From Brachynemurus nebulosus (lineage: Eukaryota > Arthropoda > Insecta > Neuroptera > Myrmeleontidae), in NCBI GenBank assembly GCA_035578155.1, contig JAPWDM010000004.1, forward strand, positions 60,861,792 to 60,925,791: 64,000 nucleotides of DNA. The letters are read 5' to 3'. Shown here in pieces: positions 43,246-54,850 of the stretch. The translations under genes were made by a program, and so were the position numbers. The notes under the pieces are model-generated. The model worked only from the letters and a program-made list of their open reading frames with translations, was not told where the DNA came from and searched no databases. How positions within the stretch are numbered: the stretch's first letter is position 1; each line of letters starts with the position of its first letter.

Positions 43246-43503
43246 CTACAATTTTCCCTCGGTGCCATTGCTGGATTTCATAGATTTTTCAATTTTTCTT
43301 CTTTCCTGATAATAAGTTAAACGTAAAAATCGCATTTTAGATTTGACTTCTGGTACACCTGATATGATCATTGCTTTTACTTTTATAGGACGTTTCCTGC
43401 ATGACTCTATTTTTAAATAAGGGAGATTTTGTATTCCACAGGCATTCAAAATTTCTAAATTCCTAACTAAATTGTATTCTCGTTTCCGAACTGGACTTTT
43501 CTG
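43246..43503 (-). CDS. unrecognised small reading frame, possible host gene
   Basis: Open for 85 codons to TAG. It contains CGIQNLPYLKIESCRKR, IISGVPEVKSKMRFLRL and a charged end EKSMKSSNGTEGKL. AATAAA lies 41 nt past the stop (43200-43205). A consensus GTAAGT donor at 43583 and a TTTTATAG acceptor at 43519 would define a 65-nt leader intron. The ATG after it (43506-43508 region) is one base out of frame with the long frame, so either it is a pseudogene or translation starts at an internal Met. Function unknown. Confidence 0.3.
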   Translation of the reverse strand, partial: QKSPVRKREYNLVRNLEILNACGIQNLPYLKIESCRKRPIKVKAMIISGVPEVKSKMRFLRLTYYQERRKIEKSMKSSNGTEGKL

Positions 43504-43704
43504 TCATTTTTATTTAACCTATAAAATAATTTCCATTTAAAATTATACTTATTTTTAATAATTACATAATACGAAATACTTACTTGATTTAATTACATTT
43601 CAGAAGAATACCAAAAATTGAATAAAAATTACTAAAATTTGCCAAGTTAAATAGCTGAAATTCTAAATTTCTAATTTGGCCATTTTTACATTTATGCTAA
43701 AATA

Positions 43705-44013
43705 GAGTCTCTATAATAAATAGAGTCATGACATGTATAATGAACACAGATTGGTTCCGGCATTTTCTGTCTAACGTTGGGTAAAATAAATTGAAAATAA
43801 GTTAAAAAATATTTAACAAAAACCATTTAGTTTAACGCAGAAAGAATAACTAAATTAAATTTTTTTAATTGTTCATAAATTCATAACCTATTAACAATAG
43901 TTAAGTACTCAAAAATATTTACACAAACATGTGATAATTAATTTCGAAGCTTCCCGCTCTGTTTTGGAAAGAAAATGGATGACTTGTCACGACTCTATTT
44001 ATTATAGGGACTC
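43705..44013. mobile_element. 31-bp-TIR MITE, copy 1
   Basis: GAGTCTCTATAATAAATAGA at the left, inverted at the right, TA flanks. Aligns end to end with 46369-46674. Confidence 0.92.
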
Positions 44014-44265
44014 TAGGTAAACCTGTACGGTAAAGCCATCTATGTAGCATAAATACAATTACCGCTTGCTACTTTCCGTAATTATCAGGCTTGTTTGACC
44101 TAGGCGCTCTTAAACTCATCAAAATTCACTTAAATAAATCATTTTTAAGCGCGGAAGTTGTAAAATTTAAAAAAAAAACTTTAGATAAAAATTTTTATTT
44201 TTTTATTTTTTGTTTCTGTTGCTTTATTGAATAATTTTTATCAACAAATAAGTATACTATTCTCA

Positions 44266-44545
<280 letters not shown>

Positions 44546-45121
44546 AAAAAATATTGAAACGAAATAAAAATGAAAAGCAAGTTAAATGAATCGGATCCGA
44601 CACATCTTATCTTCGGATACAAGTTTAAAAAAACAACCAGCTTGTTCCATGACTCAAACCCGATTAATTGCTCACACTGCCAACGACAACCACCACGCCA
44701 AACCAAGCCCGCCTGATCCCACTCCTATGTAGTGCACGAGCGGTGACGATTCAGGCGTGTTCTCATTCGTCATCAGTAGCTTCGCGTGCTAGCAATGTAC
44801 TGTTTGAAATTAGTTAGTACTCGTTAGAATAGAAGGGATGGCGCCATGGTCGATATAGAAGAACTAAAACAATTTATAGGCAGTGCTCACAACATAGATG
44901 TAAAGTCGATTGCCTTTATTAACACGCAGTGAAAGCTGGCCGCCACAGTATTCACACACACAACTACAAAACACGTATTATCGGACAGAGCAACGTGCAG
45001 CTCAAGCAATAATAGTCTTACAATACATAACAATCATAGTGTATTCGGTGACCGACACCGACTGACTAAATGCCTTAAGCTGTGACAGACCAACAAATGA
45101 CTCCAAGTGAGCTACACTTTT

Positions 45122-45245
45122 AGCGAATTTCGAAAACTCGAAATTCAGCTATTACAGCCGGTGTCATGACGCGACCTAAAACCGGGACCATAACAGAAAT
45201 ATGTTTTGAGGTACCTAGAATTCGAAAATGATATTCACTAAAATT
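45122..45245. repeat. inverted fragment of the GGGTGTGCC family
   Basis: ATTACAGCCGGTGTCATGAC is the complement of the 44500 segment. It abuts (TA)n array 7 at the same point where 44425 abuts array 6. Confidence 0.75.
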
Positions 45246-45248
45246 TAT

Positions 45249-45368
<120 letters not shown>

Positions 45369-46302
45369 GGTGTAAAATATATAACTCTCCGAAAAAATAG
45401 GGGAGAAAGGTCTCAATTTACTAATTAAGTTTTGCTAGTTAAATTGTACCGATCAAGTTTCATTTCAGAAATTTTCGATTGTCAAAAACGTGTTAAAAAA
45501 TGGCCCCTAGAAAAAAAAACTTAATCAGGCTCTGATTACTTATCATTTTTTTCCTTTGCTTTTTGGAACGTAAATTTTTTTGTCAACAAAATATTTTTAC
45601 CTGCTTGTTTACGGAATCTTTTTAAAATAGCTATACAGCAGTGTCCATAAAAATTTGAACATGATTTTTAATGAAACAATCTACGTCATATTTCAAAAAG
45701 ATGGATTTCGTCAAATCTCATTAAATTATTTGGAAATTTAACAAACACCTGCAATCGATTTTAGTAATCACTGACTGTCAACTTTAATCCAATTCTTTGA
45801 CACATTTAACACATTCAGGGCTGCCTCTAACATTGGCGTAGTTCAGAACAAAATTAAAACTAAACACCCCTCAGAATAAAGATGGTTTAATGGTTAAGGG
45901 CGCTTTTCTAATCATGGGACTGGTGACATGAAAATATTTTTTTCACTATAAAATTTAGTTTTTTACGAATTATGACACAACAATTAAATTTAAAACATTT
46001 CTAAAATATACAATCGGTTTATTATTCATGCACATACAAATACTTTTAATTTTAATACTTTGATTTAAAGAAAATCCAGTACTTCTATTGTTGAAAATAT
46101 GGTTATTTTCGAAGTGAAAAATGTACTGTTTTATTATTGATAAAATGATAATATCAGTCGTATCCATGTGACAAATATGTATAAATAGGTTACTAGTGTT
46201 TTTAATAAATAATAAATTTTCAGAACAGTATATGTATAAATATCCAAATGACAGGTACCTAATAAATAACTTGAAAATATCTTTTTTAAAAAATAACTAA
46301 TG

Positions 46303-47110
46303 GTCCAAGAGCCCACCGTATGCAAAACCTATGATAAGATACCTATGTATTTTTTGTAGGTAGTACTAGAGTCCCTATAATAAATAGAGTCGTGACATGT
46401 GTGCTGAACGCTGATTGGTTCCGGCATTTTGTATCCAATGTTTTCGTAAAATACATTGGAAATAAATTAAATGTTAACAAAAACCATTTAGTTTAACTTA
46501 GAAAGAATAATTAAATTAAAAATTTTTAATTGTTCATTAATTCATAACTTATTAACAATAATTATGTACTCAAAAATATTTACTCAAACATGTGATAATT
46601 AATTTTGAAGCTTCCCGCTCTGTTTTGGATACAAAATGGATGACATGTCACGACTCTATTTATTATAGGGACTCTAAGTAGTACTACCCCAGACCTAAAT
46701 TTTGCCCGCATGATAAAAATATGACGTCACTTCCGGTTATGGTTTTGTTACGTCATCAAATACATTGATGATATTTACACAAAAATGAAAGCTGCCAGAT
46801 CTTAAAAATTCGTAAAAATATGGCTGCCTTCATTGAAAGGTTTTTTTTTCAGTGAAAACAGCCTCATTGTTGCGAATTACTAAGGCCTGGCAGCACTCAA
46901 TCTTTTTATTTTGGACTTCGAAACCTTCGTTTTGGTGTAAATATTATCAATGTATTTGATGACATGACAAACCCATAACCGGAACTGACATCATATTTTT
47001 ATCATGCGGGCAAAATTTTGTAATTCTAAAGAAAGCTCCCTTTAGCGCTACTTACAAAAAATCGTTCATCTATCTTATACATACGTTTTGCATACGGTGG
47101 GCTCTCCGGC
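46303..47110. mobile_element. TIR element with a nested MITE
   Basis: AGAGCCCACCGTATGC at the left, GCATACGGTGGGCTCT at the right. Net length about 500 bp after removing the nested copy. It is itself an inverted repeat (TTTTGCCCGCATGATAAAAA on both arms). Confidence 0.75.
46369..46674. mobile_element. 31-bp-TIR MITE, copy 2 (nested)
   Basis: GAGTCCCTATAATAAATAGA with a perfect 31-bp TIR, TA flanks (46367-46368, 46675-46676). Removing it restores the outer element's GTAGTACTAAGTAGTACT. Confidence 0.92.
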
Positions 47111-47920
47111 TATAAGTTTTGTGTACATATTATGTGCAAATAGAATATAATATCAATATGTATATGGACATACACACAGTACCACTCACACACATACATA
47201 TGTATTACATATTTCAGTCTTTTTTTTTAGGGTTCCGAAGAACTCTAGAAGCTGTTGTAATTTTTTTAATGTGACTGGGTTGTAACATTTTCAGAAATTT
47301 TACGCCTTTGGAACACGAAATTTTGCAAATATAATACATGCTACAGATAGATATCTCAACTAACCGTCAATTTTACGTTAAAGTATATTCTGATATTTGT
47401 TAACATTTCCAAAAATTCAAATCAAAATTATTAAGAGAAATGTTGAAAAATAATTCTACGTATACTGTTTGCAGATTATCATTAGAAAAATCTTTTAAAG
47501 TTAAAGTTCTTTTAACAACTTTTATTCTTTACATCTCGTTTCAGAAATATTGTGTTTCAAAGTCTATGTGATTTGTAAGGAATCAAATTACTACTTAATT
47601 GACCCTTAAATAACACAAACAGAAATAACATTGTGATTGTCGAATATATTTATTTATTTTCATAGTAAACTGTACAAAATAATATAATGCCACCTATTTT
47701 ATTCGGAAACTACAAAAATGCAAATAAATCAGAAGCCTTGCTTAATGTGTGTATAAAACGCACTTGGACAACTCTTTTAATAAGTGTTGTATATGAATAT
47801 GGAGATTGTATGTGTGTGCTATCAATGCTATAGTTGTTTATTTATTTAAAAAATTTTTGTCTAAGCGTGTGACGATGATATGGATGTCTGTGTGTTTGTA
47901 AGTATGCGATGTCTGTTTGT

Positions 47921-47980
47921 CTACTGAAACTTGAGTTCGCTTAGGTCGGGTTGCAGGTAAATTGGTACTTCAAAGTGTTG
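47921..47980 (-). CDS. possible terminal exon of an unidentified gene
   Basis: A strong acceptor (T-rich tract then CAG at 47981-47983) opens onto QHFEVPIYLQPDLSELKFQ and TAG. About 260 nt further on, in a region without frames, come two overlapping AATAAA signals (47649-47658). This looks like the last coding exon plus 3' UTR of a minus-strand gene. No upstream exon was recognised before Xdh gene 2, so it may be a relic or a chance frame. Confidence 0.35.
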   Translation of the reverse strand, partial: QHFEVPIYLQPDLSELKFQ

Positions 47981-48224
47981 CTGAAATAAAAGAATAAATT
48001 TGGTAAAAAATTTATAGCGGTGACTTTCATGTGGACATTTAAAATTTTACGATAATGATAACTGATGCAGATACTTTCGCATTTTCCGTTAGAGTTTTCC
48101 TCTAAAGTTACTTAATTATGAATAAAAAATTTTCTTTTAGATAATTGAAATACATTTTTGTTTGTAATATAATTGGCCTTTCGTCACATCTGTTTTTCTT
48201 TACAAACTTTTAACTATACCCCTT

Positions 48225-48430
48225 TTCAAATACAATTGATCATGAGTTGTCGTTAAAAAATTAAATAATTCTTATATTCGAAACAAATCAATCTTCTATT
48301 CTTTTCTAAAAACAAACTGCAAATTTAAAATTTACGCATTTGAAACAATGAAAAAGATAAAGCTAAGAAAACGGGAATTACTCAAACTCGTAAGTGATGA
48401 CTAATGTTTAAATTTAAGTGAAATAGATTA
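48225..48430. repeat. family B copy 3 (inverted, unoccupied)
   Basis: AATAATTCTTATATTCGAAA is the complement of the site occupied by the 516-bp MITE in copy 2. Confidence 0.75.
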
Positions 48431-49090
48431 TATTTAAAATCGTTTAAAAATTAATTTTTGATCTTAGTGAGAAAATTGAGAGAAGAAAAAATAAGTCGTT
48501 ATCAAACATTGTTATTAATTTCTGTTTTTCTCTTATGTACTTTAGCTGCAAAACTATCGAATATGGAACACATTGTACAGATTTGACATATGTACATACC
48601 AATACATAAAACGGGTATTTAGTTTTTATAGATAGTGAAGAAGTTGTGTACCAATGTATCAACAATTAGAAATTCATGTTTTATGATAGTTAAAAGAAAA
48701 TGTTTTTAATTTTTGAAAAATTACAACTCATGGAAATTTTTCTTGTGTATTTTTTTCATTGTTCTGTTCTGTTCTCTTTTTATTTGTTTGGTAATTTATA
48801 AGTGTAGTTTTTAATGTAATTTGTTACTAAATTAATAATGTGCAATGCAAATATTGATATCAGAGTTATGGTTTTTGCAGTATTCATAATGCACTGTGAT
48901 ATAAAAAACTAAAAAATTTTAAAAACTAAAAAAATAATTCATAAACTTATTTTAATCAAAATTTATGAAAAACTGTTCGCTTTTCTGTGTACAATATAGT
49001 ACTTATAAGTTCGACAGTGAACACATGTTTACATATTATAGTAAAATAAAAAAATTTTTTTGTTTATTTTTAAAAAAAATTTTTATTATA

Positions 49091-49270
49091 CAGGGTGCGA
49101 ATAATTTTAGTTTGGTCAGAGGCGTATTCAGGGAAATTTATATTAAACGATGAGTTGGCTGGGATGCGATTTTTTCAGATAGCGAATTCCGAAAAAAAAT
49201 TTATGTCTCCGGCAATTATACACCGAGATAAACCATCTGTTAAAAGGAAGAGAGTTATTTACTTTACACC

Positions 49271-49273
<3 letters not shown>
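49091..49273. mobile_element. CAGGGTG MITE, 183 bp
   Basis: CAGGGTGCGAATAATTTT at the left, TTTACACCCTG at the right, TA flanks. The right TA is the first unit of (TA)n array 8. Confidence 0.7.

Positions 49274-49348
<75 letters not shown>
49274..49348. repeat. (TA)n array 8
   Basis: About 37 TA units directly at the edge of the CAGGGTG MITE. Confidence 0.95.
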
Positions 49349-49352
<4 letters not shown>

Positions 49353-49485
49353 TTATGTATCCGCGCGATAACTCTCAAAAGAAACTTTGAATGCTTATGA
49401 AATTTTGTGTGCGTACTGAAAACTAGATTGGCTCGGCTAAGTTCGTTAGCCAGACACGTCGGATGCCCAGAAGTAGGTTTAAAAT

Positions 49486-50510
49486 ATACATTTTCAACTG
49501 CATAGAGGAAATATAAAAAATTTTATAATTTCACTGCAGCTATGTATGCACATATTTTGTACTATACGTAATATATAAAATGCAAATGCAAAATGAGTAA
49601 CGTAAAATTCTAGAATATTCTAATCGTTAACTAGTAGAGATATCAAAGAACAGACTTCACCATTGAATTGGTCACTAAAAATGAAATTAAACAGTGTGGG
49701 TTGACAAAAATTCTAGAATGTTCTATTTGTCAACTAACAAAGATATCGAAAAATAAATTGTAACATTTAATTGTCCAATGAAAAAGAGGCCAAATTACAC
49801 ATTTTAACAAATGTTCTGAAATATTCTATTCATCAGCTAGCAAAGATATCTAAAAACAGACATCACCATTGCATTGACTACCAAAAAAGAGACCAAATAG
49901 CACATTTTGATAAATGTTCTAGATTTCTAGAATATTCTATTTGTCAACTAGCAAAGATATTGGAAAATCGATTGCACCACTTAATTCTCTAACCAAAATT
50001 AAACCAATGTAAACGAATTGTCCCATTTTGACAAACAATTCTTGCTATTTGACGAATAGAATATTCTAGAACATTTATCAAAATATGATATTTCATCTTT
50101 TATTTGATGACTAATTAAATGGTGCAATCGATTTTTCGATATCTTTGTTAGTTGATGAATAGAAAATTTTAGAATTTTTGTCAAATTGCGTTGCTTAATC
50201 TCATTTTTAGTGCCCAATTCAATAGTGAAGTTTGTTTTTTGGTATCTCTGTTAGTTCACGAGTAGAATATTCTAGAATTTTTGTCCGCTTCTGTTATTTG
50301 GCGTCTTTTACGCTGATGAATGCGATAGCGAAGTTGATTTTTCGACACCTTTACTAGTTTTCTAAAAGTCGTCACTTATATTCATTAGTATAACATTCGA
50401 TTTCCTTTGTCTACCACAACCGAATCTTAGATGTAAATTGTCTCTTAAGATAATTTTGCTTTAAATAAATTCAGATAAATAATATTTGCCAACCAGACTA
50501 TAAGCATTTG
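49486..50510. repeat. palindromic minisatellite family D, copy 2 (intact)
   Basis: Left half: four direct units of about 105 bp (AGATATC landmarks near 49637, 49741, 49845, 49953), each with TTCTAGAATATTCTAT and TTGTCAACTAGCAAAGATAT. The right half repeats them inverted to about 50350. Non-coding. Confidence 0.85.
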
Positions 50511-51043
50511 CAAAACGCAGCTTGTATAATATATTTCTGTAGACTTTTGTTTAAAAATATTGTAAACATGTTATTGTTTATATAAAAAATTCCCACGCAA
50601 GTACAACTAGTAAAGGGTCTAATTAGTGATGTAGTAGTGTATTTAAAAATAGTAAGAGGTTGATTAGAACAGCCTAAATTATTAATATGAATTATTTATT
50701 GGTAATGCAAAAAAAATAAAAAAACGCGCGCCTCTGACAGTGAAACCAGAAGCTGTATCAGGTATAACATGTAGCCGTAAAGGAAATCTACCTAACATTT
50801 AAAAACTTATGGCAATTTTAGTAAAGCAAATAGAGGTAAATTAAAAATCACAAAATAATAACTGAATATTTGTTTATTAATTGTAAAAAAAAATTAACAA
50901 AATAGTCATGGGTTTACCTAAAGAAACGTATTTTATAAGGTGACGTTTTTTTCCCATTTTATTGGGATATAAAACTTCAAACGTATTTTATTAAAACTAC
51001 ATTTTCAGAAACGGTGCACATGCTGTAGCCCGTACATTTTTAA

Positions 51044-51959
51044 CCCTAGTATCATACGTTGGTCTACGAGAAACATTAATCATACATCGGCGTCAATTTG
51101 ACGAATGGACTTTTTACGGAGAATTTTAGTTTATTTGCAAAAAATATTTTTTTACATAACAATGCTACAAAAGCGAACAAAATATTTAAAAAAATTGTAT
51201 TTGGAAAAATCTTTTAATATAAATATTTATTAATTTTTTTAATCTTTTTATCAAAACATATTTTTATTATAAAAATTAAGAAACAGATAACTACATCAAT
51301 TGTATCATAAGACATGTCTTTCAAATTATTAATTTATGAACTATTATGAGTCGGTGGACATGTGTGACTTTACAGAATGTGAAATTTCTCGGCCACAAAT
51401 ATTCTCGTAGATATGTAGTTATTTCCTGATTAGGCACATTTGTAAATTTTTTAAAATTTTTAGTATTTTTTCGAATAAAATCTCAAAAAATAATAAACAT
51501 TAAAATATTTTCCACAAAATAAATTATTAATCTTTTATTAAGTCACTTGAAACGCATTCTTTGACTTTCGATTTAATATATTAAAACTTCAGTATTATGT
51601 CGTCTCTATAAGTCAAACAGCTGTCATCATCTTTCACATTATCATTATCATTGAATTAATCAATTACAACATCCATATCTTTAATAAATTTTAGAAAAAT
51701 TAGGAAATCTTTTATATGTGAAGTACAAAATCTTTAAAAAAACATACGTTAATCATACATCGTCGTCAAATTGACGCACACTATTTTAATAGAAACAAAA
51801 CGACAGCAACTATAAACAAAATTGATACGTCTTCTGTGTTATAATAACAAATAAATTAGATAAGAGAAGTTTTACAGTAAGCAGGCAACGACAAGTTGTA
51901 GTATTGGAGCAGGTAGAGAAGTTCGTTCGTCAATTTGACGAGTACGTATGATTCTAGGG
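51044..51959. mobile_element. piggyBac-like non-autonomous element, 916 bp
   Basis: CCCTAGTATCATACGT at the left, ACGTATGATTCTAGGG at the right, TTAA at 51040-51043 and 51960-51963. CCCTAG next to TTAA is the classical piggyBac end. The inner palindrome CGTCAATTTGACG occurs near both ends. No transposase. Confidence 0.88.
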
Positions 51960-52003
51960 TTAATACTTATAACAAATGAGGCTGCGCCGAAAGCGTTAAA
52001 ATT

Positions 52004-52185
52004 TTTCTGGGTCACTAAGCCTAATGCCTAAATTCACCCCCTTTTAAATTTCAATCCCCTTTTACCCCCTTTCACCCCTTTTAAGGCACAAAAGCAAAAA
52101 ACGGCATTTTTTTTCAAAAATTTACAGTTTTTTAGTTTTAATCTAAACTGGTGTAATTTTAGGTTTAGTGACCCAGAAAATTCGT
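52004..52185. repeat. short inverted repeat
   Basis: TCTGGGTCACTAAGCCTAA pairs with TTAGGTTTAGTGACCCAGA around a C-rich centre. Confidence 0.7.
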
Positions 52186-52766
52186 TTTGTTTAAAACTAG
52201 GTTTGATTTTCTGATTTATGATTACCCGCAGAAACTATACTTATGTGCTGCGTGAAGGAAAGTAATGGATCTGGTCGGGTCCGGAAGGCGTCATTTAAAC
52301 GGGGGAAATAAAGAATTTTTTTACGGAATCGGAAGCGAATGGAAGAGACATTGAAAATAATTTAATTTTATTTCGGGACTCAGAGAAAAAACCGGGAAAG
52401 GGATTAGAATTGATAAAACGGACGGGAGTGAGATTAAGCGGGATTTGAAATTTTTCTCAGGATTGCAAGGCCGGTGGTAGTGGAAAATTAATTTTTTGAA
52501 TGAATGGGAATGGGAAAAAAAACTCTATTTAAGAGTTATTTGACAAGCGAAGCCAATCACTATAAATAATTTATTTGGCACAGAATTTTGGGATATCTGA
52601 CTTAAAAATAATTAGACCTATAAGTCTGATAATTTTATGCAGGTCAAACTGCGGGTCAGAGCTATAGGTACAATATTATATAAATGTATTCCGTTGGAGG
52701 AAATTATACAAAACACCAAAATGAAATTAAAACAGACACCTGAGGGAAGTTAGGACGGACCGCTAG
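52186..52766 (+). repeat. possible Helitron-like 3' part
   Basis: Ends GGACGGACCG then CTAG before T, after G-rich degenerate text (GATCTGGTCGGGTCCGG). The left end is not located. Confidence 0.3.
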
Positions 52767-52770
52767 TTAT

Positions 52771-53141
52771 TAGGGATGTTATGAATATGAAATTTTGGAT
52801 ACGTATATTCAGAAATATTTTTTACAGTTTCCGTTTCGATTACGGATATATAAAAATAACGGATAATGTTTCGGATACGGATAATTACTTTTTTTTAGAT
52901 GAAAGAGGAAAGTTGCACCAAAAAAAGTGAACGCTAAACATGAATCAACGAAAATCAAAAGAAATACATGCAGTAAAAATTTTTTTCGATTTAAACTCAG
53001 TTTTCCAACAGTAGTTGTCTGCAATTATTCGAAACAAATCCGAAATTTTTATTTCGGATACGGTTTCGGTTTCGGATATTTATAATTATTTCGGATATCC
53101 AGTAGTTTCGGTTACGGTTGCTGATATCCATAACATCCCTA
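52771..53141. mobile_element. hAT-type MITE, 371 bp, 8-bp target duplication
   Basis: TAGGGATGTTATGAATATG at the left, CCATAACATCCCTA at the right, CTAGTTAT at 52763-52770 and 53142-53149. The interior repeats CGGATACGG-like motifs. It ends 33 bp before the mariner. Confidence 0.88.
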
Positions 53142-53174
53142 CTAGTTATTACCGTTGTTATCTGATATAATATA

Positions 53175-54459
53175 GGCTGTTTGAAAAGTTCGCGGCCTAA
53201 CACATAGATGGTGTCACAGGTATCGAATCCATGCCATTCTTGACAAGTGCTAACCTTCAAAAGACCACATATTAATTTTTATAAACATCTGTCAATCAGT
53301 TTGGTTTTTACAGCTGTATAAAGTGCATCATCTGCGTGTACGTGAGAAAAATGGATACAAACGAATTTCGTGTGCTCATTAAACATTATTATTTGAGAGG
53401 AAAAACGGCAAAAGAAACGAAGGAAAAGCTTGACAAATATTACGGTGAATCTGCTCCATCGAATACAATGGTTAAGAAGTGGATGAAACAATTTCGTATG
53501 GGTCATATGGGCACGATTGATGCACCACGCTCGGGAAGGCCGTCAGACGTCACCACACCCGAAATAATCGAAAAAATCGAATTGCTTGTGGTCGATGATC
53601 GAAAAATAAAAATTCGTGAGATAGCTGATATCGTAAACATATCATGTGAACGTGTATTCAACATTTTACACCATCATTTGAATATGAAAAAACTGTGCGC
53701 GCGTTGGGTGCCGCGTATGTTGACTGCTTCGCAAAAATTTGAACGAGTCGCTGTTGCTGAACAAAATTTGGGCATTATGCGACGTAATAAAACTGAGTTC
53801 TTTCGTCGATTCGTGACCGTTGATGAAACATGGATACATTATTATACTCCCGAGACGTCGCAACAGTCAAAACAATGGATTAAAAAAGGTGGAAGTGCAC
53901 CAAAGCGTCCAAAATCGCAACAATCGGCTGGCAAGGTGCTGGCGACAGTTTTTTGGGATTCGCGCGGCATAATTCACATCGACTACTTACAACATGGTAA
54001 AACAATAAACGCTCAATATTATTGTGATTTATTGGATCGATTTGATGCCGCTATCAAGCGCAAACGCCCTCATTTGCAAAAAAAAGATCCTATTTCATCA
54101 GGACAACGCACCAGCACACAAGGCAGTGAAAACCATGACCAAATTGATCGAATTGGGCTATGAAATCCTCGCGCACCCCCCGTATAGTCCAGATATAGCC
54201 CCGTGCGACTATTATCTCTTCCCAAACCTCAAGCGTTGGCTCGCTGGAAGGAGATTTTATTCAAATGATGAAGTAATCGCTGAAACTAAGTCGTATTTCG
54301 AGGGACTTGACGCCAGCTACTATAAAAAGGGCATCGAATTGATTGAGAACCGCTTTAATCGTTGTATCGAGCTAAAAGGAGACTTTGTTGAAGAATAAAA
54401 CTTAATTTGCTTAAAAAAATGTGTTTTTATTGCTTAGGCCGCGAACTTTTCAAACAGCC
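53175..54459 (+). mobile_element. mariner transposon, full length (1285 bp)
   Basis: Terminal inverted repeats beginning GGCTGTTTGAAAAGTTCGCG at the left, with the reverse complement at the right, flanked by TA at 53173-53174 and 54460-54461, the target duplication of the Tc1/mariner superfamily. It encloses a single transposase frame. It lies about 215 bp downstream of the stop of Xdh gene 2, pointing towards it. Confidence 0.95.
53351..54398 (+). pseudogene. mariner transposase, one frameshift
   Basis: Cut-and-paste transposase of about 348 residues, the family's normal length. Start chosen at the ATG giving MDTNEFRVLIKHYYL. Paired helix-turn-helix DNA-binding region about 1-110, WVPRMLT at 119-125, catalytic Asp in VDETWIH (158), HQDNAPAH (251) and SPDIAPCDY (286), giving the D,D34D spacing of mariner. 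The reading frame breaks inside a run of eight A at about 54078-54085, where one extra base (or two missing) puts the second part in another frame. There are no internal stops in either part, so the copy looks recently active. An irritans-like affinity is my impression only. Confidence 0.9.
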
Positions 54460-54606
54460 TAGTAAGAGGTAAAATATAACAGGAGTATAAATTCAGTTAA
54501 TTTTAAATTCTTTTAAATTTTAAAACATCATAAAGATATTTTTTTTACGTTACTGTATGTTAAACTCAATTCTTAAAAATATTGCTTTGTATGAAGCTTT
54601 TTGTTT

Positions 54607-54612
54607 TTTATT
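54607..54612 (-). terminator. candidate poly(A) signal of Xdh gene 2
   Basis: AATAAA on the minus strand about 62 nt beyond the stop codon. Only about 150 bp further on is the right end of the plus-strand mariner. Confidence 0.45.
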
Positions 54613-54673
54613 TCCCAACAACTTTCCATCAGAAAAAATTGTTTTTTCCTGTAGTTAGTTTTTTGCATAAAAA

Positions 54674-54850
54674 TTACTTTATCTTCAGTAATATTTCATC
54701 AATACAAGCCAATCTAATTTTCTCTGGCGTTGCTGGTGCATTTAAGACGAATGGATCATCGATATTACATTCTTTTCGTTTAGCTTTGATTGCTTCTCGA
54801 ATGGCGAAGAGAACTGATATTGAAAGTCCAAGAGGTGGCTCTCCAACAGC
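54674..54850 (-). CDS. Xdh: Xdh gene 2, terminal exon
   Basis: 177 nt including [13 protein letters not shown] carries the catalytic Glu. It ends [19 protein letters not shown] plus two residues, even shorter than gene 1 and also lacking the usual tail. Confidence 0.94.
   Translation of the reverse strand, partial: AVGEPPLGLSISVLFAIREAIKAKRKECNIDDPFVLNAPATPEKIRLACIDEILLKIK

Noticed and set aside
44843..44935. Short frame MVDIEELKQFIGSAHN after a good ATG context
   Set aside because: Only about 29 codons, no splice site or homology recognised; possibly a retroelement scrap.
45880..45935. tRNA-like GATGGTTTAATGGTTAAGG
   Set aside because: A-box-like only; no B box or clover-leaf.
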